DNA from: Physocladia obscura
Lineage: Eukaryota; Chytridiomycota; Chytridiomycetes; Chytridiales; Chytriomycetaceae
Assembly (NCBI GenBank): GCA_027596945.1
Contig: JADGJH010000401.1
Location: 1 to 19,373, forward strand
Length of the DNA stretch: 19,373 bases
Reading direction: 5' to 3'
Shown here: positions 1-8,901 of the stretch, piece after piece
How the letters are laid out: every line of letters begins with the position of its first letter
How positions within the stretch are numbered: position 1 is the first letter of the stretch
Program-made: the position numbers and the translations under genes
Notes under the pieces: generated by a model
What the model was told of the DNA's origin: nothing
Seen by the model: the letters and a program-made list of their open reading frames with translations, nothing else
The model's database searches: none

Positions 1-549
1 TCCAATAAATGTAGTGATTACTTTTATTGTTAACTGATTGTAATATTTGTTTATTCTCAAAGCTGCATTGTTGTGTCAGGACAATCAAATGCACTGTGTT
101 CTGTAATAAGTAAAGAATTATATTTTTCTTTCTTTTGATTACAATACAGAAATTAGAAATGAGGCACAAAAGTTTTATTTTGAGACATGGAATTGAGCAA
201 TTGAAATTGTTGTTCTATTCTTGGAAATAAATAACAAGATTCCAACTAAAATTATCCTTTATTGTGCCAATTACACAAGCTCAAGTGAATTTGCTTCTGT
301 CGGGTTCAACATTCACTACCCTGAAGTCTGGCTGCTTCTCTTACCAGTGGCTCAAAAACATCCAATGAGGCTAAGAAAAAAGCCACTGGATGAGTCAATC
401 CAGTATTTAGTCTATTTTCTGCTTTATGAGATGTGATATTGCTCTTTTTGTTAGTATCTGTGCTGTTGACAGTATCCATGCCAATTTTTGTTAAACTGTT
501 ACTGTTGTTGTTGCAAATTTCCATGAGTGTCTGTGGGACTAGCGCTTCT
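1..549. other. AT-rich stretch without a supported gene
   Basis: Only short overlapping frames are seen on both strands. The longest, on the minus strand at about 306-575, is Asn/Ser/Thr-rich and not recognisable. It may be further decayed sequence from the relic at 550-845. No RNA gene or clear repeat was seen. Confidence 0.4.
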
Positions 550-845
550 GTTTCAGTTACTTCTACATTTTTCAATGCTGTTTTCTTCCTGTGGATACTG
601 TTTTATCCATTTTCTTGTGACATTTGTCATGCCTGGTAGTATTTTTTAGACTCTATGATACCAATTTCTTCTCCAATCTATGGTTATTTCACATCTTAAT
701 TTCCATATTATTTTATAAACTGCTTGGTTAAGCCATTTTCATGCATTTAGGATAATTCCCCATCTCCTATCTGCATTTTATACATCTCAGTCTCTGATCA
801 TTTTGTCCATGATATTGGGAACAATCTTATTTCCAACAATATGTG
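550..845 (-). pseudogene. decayed retroelement-like coding relic
   Basis: One minus-strand frame stays protein-like for about 95 codons but is broken by four in-frame stops (TGA, TAA, TGA, TAA) with no frameshift. Its clearest stretch is AVYKIIWKLRCEITID, encoded around 720-675. A hydrophobic stretch ending in IWKLRCE recalls the C-terminal region of fungal LINE-type reverse transcriptase proteins; that comparison is from memory. No reverse transcriptase catalytic motif is present, so only a tail could survive. It lies downstream of the eIF3b stop. It could instead be a relic of an unrelated host gene. Confidence 0.35.
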
Positions 846-963
846 ACCAATTAAAACAGCTCGAGGAAGGTCAGAACTAAACACACTAACAGGAGTCATA
901 TCATTAACAAAAAATTCGACAAGCAGAAAATTTATTTTTATCCAGTTCGCTGAGAGCGTTCAC

Positions 964-3270
964 TCAATCATACTCATTGTCAGGAACAACTTCTTCAATT
1001 TCCTCAATGACTTCATCCACGTATTCCTCAATTTCTTGAGTACGAGAATCTGATGTGCCATCGATTCCAAGAATTTCATTGCGCAAATCCGACTCTTTAA
1101 GCCAATCTTCGTAGCAACGACGGCGGTATGACACCCATTCACTCCACAAGCCTCTGCGCTTTTCAACAACCGCCTTATCCAATTTGGTATTCTCCTTAGC
1201 ATCAACAATATCAAATTGCTTACTAATCTCCTTAAAGTTCTTTTTAACGGACTTCTGTTCTTCGATAGTAAGTGGAGTTGGTGGGCGTGGACGCCACAAA
1301 ATTTGTTTGAACATTGGAATTGATTGCTTAGCAAGTTCAGTTCCCACACAAGACCAAAGAGTGAATCCTGGATCTTGTTGAACTCTCCACCATGAAACAG
1401 AGGACATCAAATAGCGTCCTGTTGGGTCCCATTCAAGATCAGTACATGTGTAATGATCACCAGCAGCAAGCATAGTCAAATCGTCTATATCCCAGAACTC
1501 AATATCTACAAAAAGTTATCAGCTAAAGAAAAACAAAGAAACACATTCAGACCAACCTCCTTGGAATGCACGAACACCAGCCAAAACAGCAATTCTACCT
1601 TTTGGAGACCAAACGACTTGATTGATTCCTTTGCGATCAAGTGTTTTGAGAAGCTTGGCACCCCCAAGAATTGCGCTGACCGCTGGACCGTTCTTTTTCC
1701 CCGCCGGTGGGGCAGCAGCGGCAACAGCATTCATTTCATAAAAATGAATGTTAATTTTTGCAGTACCTTCCAAGCCAATTAAAGCAAAGCGATCTCCATT
1801 TGGCTCCCAGAATACTCCGGTGACGTTTTCAGTGGGCTTTAGCTCAACAACGTCGACTGGAACATCTTTTTCTTTCATTCTGAAAATTTCCAAATTATGG
1901 CTTCGTTGGGTTTTTGAAGTTGATCTCTCAACACGCACAAGAAGATATTTTCCTGCTGACTGCCACGCAAGTTGTGCATTCACAACATTGAACAAATTTT
2001 TCGTTCTTACGATTTCACGCTGGGGCAGCTTCATCAGCGTGACGCGGGCAGGAATATTTCCAACTTCCGGCTCGGGCGTCCAATAAGAAATTACATTTTC
2101 AGTAGGTGACCACTCAAAGGCTTTAACATTCTCGATTTTGATGCTCTTTTTATCCAAGAGGCCCATTCCTGGTGTTTCATAAACCGAGATTGCCCCATCT
2201 GGCCCAGGAGTTATTCTGGCAATGTATTTTGAGTCATAACTCCATTTGAAAAATGGCCAGTCAATTTTGACAGTTGCACCAGGCCCGGCAATAGTTGGGG
2301 CCGCCTTGCCGAGATCTTGTTTTTCCATAGCGGAGGCGCTGACTGGAAATGAACGTAGCTGACGGCCTGACAGAATGTCCCAAACAATAATATGGTGATG
2401 TTCACCGGTTGGCATAAGAAGTGGATCATGTGACCAAGTAACGAGGTATTTCTCGTCAGGTGAAAAATCAATCAACTTGACGTTCGCGTGGGCAAACCGT
2501 GCAATTTTTTCGAATTCTGGACCGCCCCACAAAGCAATTCCCTGTTTATGGAATGTGGCCAAGTACGATCCTTTCGGCGACCATGCGACATACATATCAG
2601 ACCAATGCTTTCGTGAATGGACGAGATCGGGTGCTTCGCTTTTATTGTTCCAGTGTATCGCCTACAAAATATTATGAAAGGTATTTTCAAATAAATATTG
2701 AAATAAAAGCTAGCAAAAAAACGTACAGTATCTTCCCCTTTCATTAAAACAAATTGATCTCTAGCCTGTTCATCTTTCAACCAGCTGCGCAGGTGGGGTT
2801 TTTCGGTAAATGGCTCAATAACTGGTGGGGCATATGTTTCCGGAACGTTCGCAAAAGATTCAATATCGTCGAATGCGTTGACTGACAACGTGTGAGTTAT
2901 ATCAAGTTTGAAGTTGTTACAAGCGAGAATGGCAGCAGAAGCCTGAGCAGGTGTTTCGAATTCGATAAAGAGATAACTGTATAATAGTTACAAAAATAAA
3001 CAAGAAATAAGAAATTAGTGCTCACCCTTTGGATTTACCCGTTTCCGGATCCATTGGCATTTCAGCGTTTTTGATGCCGCCAATGTTTTTGAACAGCGAT
3101 TTGATTTTATTAATTAGTTTGACTTCTTTGTCGACGCCAACAAGTGGTGCTCCGTCAACAACTATCACTGTGTCAAACTTTGATGGTGCAGGCACAGAGA
3201 AATGTGCATATATGTCTGAGAAGTCAATCTGGCTTTCGTCAATCTCAACTTCCTTTTTTGATGATGGCAT
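964..3270 (-). CDS. eIF3b: eukaryotic translation initiation factor 3 subunit B (eIF3b/PRT1)
   Basis: This is the scaffold subunit of eIF3, which binds the 40S subunit and helps recruit the preinitiation complex in the cytosol. Exons on the minus strand are 3270-3026, 2976-2727, 2661-1557 and 1505-964, giving 2,142 nt and 713 residues, a normal length. Introns of 49, 65 and 51 nt start GTGAGC, GTACGT and GTTGGT and end in AG; all phases match. Residues about 33-120 form the N-terminal RRM, whose SKGYLFIEFETPAQA segment is rebuilt exactly across intron 1. A WD-type beta-propeller follows, with repeated W-S-P and W-D-P blades (MYVAWSPKG, LEWDPTGRY). The C-terminal helical tail has the typical FKQILWRPRPPTPL and RRGLWSEWVSYRRR stretches. 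The start at 3270 opens the RRM exon directly. A pyrimidine-rich tract (3280-3307) lies just upstream of the ATG in the transcript. Identification is secure. Confidence 0.95.
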
Positions 3271-3366
3271 TTTGGTTGGAAAAGAAAAAAAAAAAAAAGA
3301 AAAAAGAATTGTGAGTTTTGCACCAAATGCAAATGGCAGGAGTCTCCACAAAGTTTTCTCCCAGTC
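3271..3366. promoter_or_regulatory. short divergent intergenic region with poly-purine tract
   Basis: Ninety-six bases separate the eIF3b ATG from the first ATG of the plus-strand relic at 3367. It holds an A-rich tract at 3279-3306, read as a pyrimidine tract in the eIF3b 5' leader. The eIF3b promoter must lie here or overlap the relic. No TATA box is evident. Confidence 0.35.
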
Positions 3367-4333
3367 ATGAAGAAGTACAAAATCAAGCTGGCACCAACGA
3401 TCAAAACCTATAGAAAGCAGCACAGCAATATTGCAAGGCCCCACATAACCGTTGAAGGCAACACAGTTGAAGAAGTTGGTCAGAATATACTAGCTGCATT
3501 CTGAGACAATATTAAGGGCAAAGCTGTTAAAGACGGTGATTGCTATTGCTTAGATACAAATCCAATTATATTCAACAAGATTTGCGAGTTTGTTGAACTT
3601 TTAAAGGGAAATAAGAAGTACAGGTATTTATTTACTTTTACTTTTTTTGATCTATTAAACATTTATCTATAGTGGAGGAAAATGTCTCAGAACAGAAATA
3701 ACAGAAACTATTCTGCATGGGTTCACTACAAAATTGGCTGAGGGTGCCATGTTCCAGCTATATATTTATAATTATTCTCAAAATCTTATTTTTGCTGCAG
3801 ATTTCAAAGAATTCAAAAGCCATGTTATGCCAGCAACAGCACCGGCACAAATAGACCAATCAGGTCTTGAAAATGAAGAGATTTTTGCAGCAGTTATCAG
3901 CCAACATGATGCGCATCCCAACAGGCAGGCCCAAGATTTTATCTGGCAAGAATGGGCCAACAAAATTATTCAAACAATATCTGCACATGAACGTGAAGCA
4001 GCAATTCAAGACCATCCTCCTTGCCATATCCAACATCTTTTTGATTATCAAGTTGACTCTGTCAAGCATATGCTGGAAGTTTGTAATAATGTGCAAGTTG
4101 CTGACAATCTTGCTGCCAAATATCAAAATCAAATTAGTAAATTGAAAAGAGGCATTCAAAGTATTCTACAAGACTTAGATACGTTTGATGCAGCAACTTG
4201 TTTAAATAGACGTATTTTTGATGGAATTATGTTGAATTTGCAACCACAAACTCCAGAGAATTAGAGCATTCTTGGACCAATTCTTGATGTGCCTGATGTT
4301 GATCATTCTGGAATTTCTTATCAAGGAGTAGAT
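3367..4333 (+). pseudogene. decayed two-exon gene of unknown family
   Basis: Starting at ATG 3367, exon 1 (3367-3623) and exon 2 (from 3673) are joined by a 49-nt GT-AG intron with matching phase 2. The frame runs 283 codons to TAG 4262-4264 and is interrupted by one in-frame TGA at 3502-3504 (codon 46). Beyond the TAG the frame still reads like protein (SILGPILDVPDVDHSGISYQ) up to a TGA at 4331-4333, so that TAG may also be a mutation. The first 45 residues are basic (MKKYKIKLAPTIKTYRKQH). The rest is hydrophilic, probably helical, and matches no family I recognise. Decay signs and the transposase next door suggest a relic of a repeat-associated gene. A sequencing error at 3502 is the alternative. 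Confidence 0.5.
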
Positions 4334-4555
4334 TGATATATTTCATTTGTTTTAGTGCGTTTGTTTCTATGGTGTCTTTGTTGTTTCTTGTTTTTGTACT
4401 ATTATTTTTTTTTTTTGTTGTATTCCTGTGATTAAAAAAAAGTTCACTTTATTTCACATTATTGCATAAATTCATTTAAAACCCATAGCACTGATTATAT
4501 TACTCTTATGTGCAATTTGAGGATCAAACTGGCCTGCTGCAACATATCTGCATTT

Positions 4556-5515
4556 TCAAAAAATTGAACAAAAGCTGTAATCATTGAACTGTTTGAGGGA
4601 TTTGCCAATTATCACATCCAAAATTTTTTCTGTAACAGATTCTCCTTTGTAATCATGAAGAAGTTGAGTTATTAACAGTCCAAAGAAAATTTCAACTGGA
4701 ATGAAGAATGGGCAGTATGCCGGAAGAAAAATTGGAATTATGCCTGCTGACTGCAAATCCATGATCAGTTGAGGGCCCTGATGTATTTTTGCACCATCTA
4801 GAATCCAGATTGAGTTTTGACCAGGATAGACTTGTGTTTTTTTTGATTCCACAGCAAACTTCAAACTTGGCTTTCATGAAAGTTCCCTCAGTTTTGAATG
4901 TCTCAAGTAGACCATTACAGTTGATAAAACAGAGCATAGAAACCTGAGGCAAATGCGTATACTCACCTTGCAACATGAGCTTAGTTTCTTTCAGGGCATA
5001 ACCTTGTTTATGCAATATTTGTCTGTTATCAAAGGAGATTTTGTCAAGAAACACAACATTGTGGATACTCCAGTCAATTGAGTTTAACTTACATGTAAAC
5101 TGCATAAAGTCAGCACCTTGCCCTTGGATTGCACGCCATTCTAAGGTCTTCCATGTGAGTCCAGCATCATGAATAATTTGCCAAACATATGACTTGCTAA
5201 TTGTTTTGAGCCACCTTTTCTGAAAAGCAAACTGCGCTTCATCTAAAAAAGATAAATGCTGCTCAGCAAATTAATTGACTACCCATATTTTCTGGCACTA
5301 GAGAATTTCTTATGAATTATACGAGACTGTTTTTGTTGCAGACTTGCATCTTTGTTGAATTGGTTGATCCAACAACTAATTGTAGCAACAGATTTGTTGT
5401 AGACTTCAGAAATAGACATCATACTCATGCCATGAAAGAAGTAGTTGTAGAGGGCATGTGCTCTGGTGTTCTCTGATGCATGTTTTAAAGATACATGCAC
5501 TTGAAGGATTTCCAT
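4556..5515 (-). mobile_element. degenerate IS630/Tc1-mariner-like (DDE_3) transposase
   Basis: A cut-and-paste DNA transposase relic, about 960 nt, close to a full transposase. Part 1 (5515-5279) starts with ATG and carries a helix-turn-helix-like DNA-binding region (MSISEVYNKSVATISCWINQ). Part 2 (about 5270-4865) is in another frame and has a second DNA-binding region (ISKSYVWQIIHDAGLTWKTL), then the first catalytic Asp in VVFLDKISFDNR. Part 3 (4864-4556) returns to the frame of part 1 and holds the second Asp in WILDGAKIH and a Glu in PVEIFFG, where the family usually has N-P-x-E. A TAG ends part 1 and a TAA lies at the start of part 2. I found no terminal inverted repeats or target-site duplication by eye, so the element ends are unknown. 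The element appears dead. Confidence 0.8.
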
Positions 5516-5640
5516 GGTTTACTCCTGATTTCAAATTGTTTTCTCCCAAATTTTTCAGTTTCAAGAAAACTCTCAATAATTCAAAAACTAAAATTATTGT
5601 ATGTTTTCTTGCTGTATGATGGAAAGTTTTAAGACAATGC

Positions 5641-6450
5641 TTTTCACAAAAATTTGCACCCATTTTCAATACAAAGCCATTGTTGCAAATGAGAAGTATG
5701 TGTGAATTTGATCTGACAGTTGGGGACCTTCAACAGTTAATTTTTATTCAAACAATTGAATTATTTTGGACAGTTTCCAAGTTAACAGATGCTACTTTGT
5801 ACTCTTCATTTGCATCTTTACTACCAACTCCAGTCACCTTTGGCATCAAAGACAGTATATTTGCTTTACAGGAGGAATTTATTGGACCTAGCAGAACAAA
5901 ATCAATCTGGTGCAATTAATAATTCTCTTGTCCACAAAGTAATGAATAAACTTTTGAAGAAACATCAAATATGGAAGTTAAAGGGCCAACTGGTGGTGCT
6001 TGTGGTAGGGTATCATTGTTGCTCATATCAAAGACCAAAATCAAGCTCCAGGCCTGCCACCTCAGTTGAGATTTATATCTTTTCAGAAACATGCATTGCA
6101 AAGTTGATTATTCTCAGCTAGAAAATGCTGTAGATTGAACAGATGTGAATAAATGGGACAAAAATGATATAAATAACTAATTTAAGAAGTTTCTGTCTGA
6201 TCTAGATCCAGATTCGCACAATTACAGATTGAGAAAATATGAAACTGTGGCTGACTTGTTAAAAAATTGCAAGCAATACACACCTTTGATTGAAAACTGT
6301 TTGCGCCAATATGAAAAGGAGTATGGCAAAGTTGGCTACTTGACTGTACATGAGTATTAGATTGAAGCTGGAGCCATACAACCTGAAACCATAGTTGATG
6401 CTTGAAAAAATAAGTTTATTTCTATAAAGATGGAGCTAAATAAAAAATAA
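5641..6450 (+). pseudogene. decayed single-frame coding relic, family unknown
   Basis: One plus-strand frame reads like protein for about 270 codons yet has stops at 5917, 5920, 5947, 6067, 6136, 6178, 6358 and 6403 before a final TAA at 6448. The stretch up to 5916 is fully open (for example TVGDLQQLIFIQTIELFWTV). The later part keeps long hydrophilic helical segments such as NYRLRKYETVADLLKNCKQY and LIENCLRQYEKEYGKVGYL. Several stops could be single transitions from TGG, CAA or CAG. It lies on the far side of the transposase relic from the 3367-4333 relic, on the same strand, so both may be parts of one gene split by insertion. That is inference, because no shared domain is seen. Confidence 0.45.
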
Positions 6451-8163
6451 AAAAAAACTGAACTTGATCGATCCTTAAAGAAATCTGAAATATAAACGTG
6501 AGAAAGCTGGAATAATAGCAAATATAAGTACTTCCAAAAAAGGAGAATCCTCAGGCTCATTAAATCATTTTTGTTATTTACCCTCACTTATATAATAAGG
6601 CAATACATTTTATCATCCACGGATTAGAGGAGGGGTATGAAAGGTGTAAAATTCTCACCAACTGCATTCAGGGGAAATCTGAGGATAAACTGACGACTGA
6701 AGAAAACGCAGACAGTAGCACCAGATTTCTGGAAAGAGATACAGTTAAATCGTACACTTATGGGAAAAAAAGACGAGAGTTTGTTCTTTTTTTCATCTTC
6801 AGTGTATATGGTCTTCATATTATCCCAGGCCACTTTAATTGCCCCGGCAAGGGCAGTGAGAAAGGGTTTTGATCGGACGCAAATTATAACCATCTCTAGA
6901 TTTATGGTAGCAGTGTTGGAAGAAATTCTTACTTTCTTGCTTTATGGATCACTGCAATACTGCATATTCCCAGTAGATCCAATTTTTAAATCTACGAGAA
7001 AGAGAAGTTTTTCGCTTTGTAAGTATATCGCGATAAAAAACAATAACAGAATGTGAATAAAGCGAAAATTGCATCAGAATATAGGTTGCGTGCATCGATG
7101 GGGTGTGAAATCCATCTCAAACAAGAGGTGTCAGATAAAATATATACATAGGTTGTTCATCAAGCGCAAAAAAAAGTCATGAAAAGTTGGGAAATCAACG
7201 TACGAGTGGATGAACCGGAAATGAAAGTTACGGCATTCATTATTTCAGGAAATGAGGGACTTCAGTTCTTGTACGGATGACATCTATACACAAAAAATGA
7301 AAATCAGAAGAAAAAAATTTTGGAAAAAAAAAAAAGCAAAAGCAGACGGAATGCGAAATCAGAAAGTGAAGAAATTATGTAAATAATTTTTGCCCTCATG
7401 GTTGACAATCAAGGTTAGTGTCATGTTCTCCTCTTATTTCAAATCAAAAAAGAGCGGAACGAGAAAAAAATAACATCAATATAAAACGAACCAAAACAGC
7501 CGTTCGCAAAGTAATAACGAAAAACCATAATGCAAATGGTTTCATCATTCTGTTATACAAAAATAAAATAACTTCATTAGAGATTTGTTGCCGAAAAAAA
7601 AACAACGGAAATCCAAGAGTGAGAAGGAAATTGTGAATCAGGGAATTGTAGTTTATTTAAAACCCTCATTTAGCCGGAAGACCATAAGGAAAAGTTTGTC
7701 ATCATTTCAACACGATTGGCATAAAATCCATTGGAAGCCACTTGTGTGAAAACAAACCATTTGCCGAAGCGTATTCAGGATGACAGGAAGCGAGCTATAG
7801 CCAAACCGGGTTCTATATGGATGTCAGGTTAGAAGGAAGCAATGGAAACAAGAGGGATCAGAAACAACGACAGAAAAAACAACAGTCGGCAGAAGGAATC
7901 AGAGATCTTGGTGATTATAAAAAGGTCATCATAGAGCGGGGACAGATTGTCCCCTAAGGCTGCAAATACTCATCAGATGGATCTGCGCGACAGTTGCGTG
8001 TGTTTGGAATGTTACTTGGAAAAGGGCAACGCTCACCATATCTTTGACAGAAAAAAGAAAACTAAAAAACGAAATGCCAAAATATAGGACAAAAGTGCCC
8101 GACAGAAATTACCCCGAGTAAGCACCAACAAAGAAAAAGAAAATATACATAGGATTTATTGAT
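6451..8163. other. 1.7-kb stretch with no supported gene
   Basis: Open frames here are short and overlap on both strands (for example 6760-7056 plus against 6624-6893 minus), and none has a recognisable motif. Much of 7060-7700 is A-rich with many oligo-A runs on the plus strand. No tRNA-like B-box/T-loop sequence was noticed. A possible TATA-like string lies near 7915-7922, just before the hairpin at 7938-7954. An unrecognised RNA gene cannot be excluded. Confidence 0.4.
7938..7954. repeat. perfect 7-bp hairpin (inverted repeat)
   Basis: GGGGACA, a three-base GAT spacer and TGTCCCC form a perfect inverted repeat. It is GC-rich within an AT-rich neighbourhood. Pairing does not extend into the flanks. 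Function is unknown; it could be a protein-binding palindrome or part of an RNA fold. Confidence 0.6.
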
Positions 8164-8430
8164 TCATTCACTATTGTTTGTTGACACCGCGAGAGATGCG
8201 AGAGGCACCAGGACCGCATCGAGACCCGGGGTCTTTGCGTTGCGGGCGCGGGTTCGGTCGGCAGAAAGGGCGGCAAAGCGGGCGGCACGGGCAGCGGCGG
8301 CGTTTGAAGAAGCAGCGGAACTGGCGGCGCACTGCGCGGCCACTGCAAAAAAGTCCGCGTCAACGTCACGGGTGAGTTGCGCGAGGATGTTGCCCGGAAC
8401 GGCGCTGAATGCCGCCGGGAGAGCTGCCAT
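8164..8430 (-). CDS. small alanine-rich hypothetical protein (GC-rich ORF)
   Basis: An 88-residue minus-strand ORF from ATG 8430 to TGA 8164. It is strongly alanine-rich through the middle (for example SSAASSNAAAARAARFAALS) and is predicted to be mostly helical, with no signal peptide or clear membrane span. Third codon positions favour G or C in much of the ORF, unlike the AT-rich neighbours. The plus strand is also open across 8159-8521, as expected in GC-rich DNA, so strand choice is not certain. I prefer the minus strand because its ATG, TGA and GC-ending codons (GCC, GAC, CTC, CGC) look natural. The frame stays open upstream of the ATG for at least about 15 codons, so an earlier start or exon is possible. 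No family recognised. Confidence 0.45.
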   Translation of the reverse strand: MAALPAAFSAVPGNILAQLTRDVDADFFAVAAQCAASSAASSNAAAARAARFAALSADRTRARNAKTPGLDAVLVPLASLAVSTNNSE

Positions 8431-8901
8431 TGCCTGGTGCCGTCCGTTCAGTCGCGGCGTGATGCCACCACTCTCTTTTCTTTCTCACCCGAACACTGCG
8501 GTGTTTGCGGCAGTCCAATGACAGTTGCAGCGCCACAGCTGTCGCGTCCAAATACATTACTATTTTTTTGGTCTTTATTTTCAAAATAATCCAGCACACT
8601 TTAAGACAATTACTTCATCAATGCAACAGTGCTTTTTTATATCAACAATTCAACCTGTCAGAAAAAATAAAAACTGCAAATAAAGTAATACCAGGTCCAA
8701 TTGCACAAACAGCTATTAATTAAGCCGATATCGACAAGTGAGAATCATAGAGGATACAAATAAATCTTCCAAAATAATTGACTAAATATTTCAGCATTGT
8801 GAAACAATAGGTCTGAAGGTGTAAAATGAGAGATTAGTTTTGAATCACACAAAGTCGGGTGTCTTCCAAGAAAATTTTTATCAAACTTTTGTCAAAAAGC
8901 A
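8431..8901. promoter_or_regulatory. divergent intergenic region upstream of the CENP-L-like gene
   Basis: The part up to about 8560 continues the GC-rich island; the remaining 340 bases are AT-rich. It would hold the promoters of both the small minus-strand ORF and the plus-strand gene starting at 8902. No defined motif was recognised. Confidence 0.3.

Noticed and set aside
3502..6405. UGA recoded as tryptophan, to explain in-frame TGA codons
   Set aside because: TAA and TAG also interrupt the same frames, and the intact genes here (eIF3b, CENP-L-like, coiled-coil) end at TGA.
7880..7930. Box C (ATGATGA) and box D (CTGA)-like strings on the minus strand, suggesting a C/D snoRNA
   Set aside because: The boxes are only about 30 nt apart, no terminal stem is seen, and short boxes arise easily by chance.
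8159..8521. 120-codon plus-strand ORF through the GC-rich island
   Set aside because: It mirrors the minus-strand ORF. GC-rich DNA has few stops on either strand, and it has no better start or motif.
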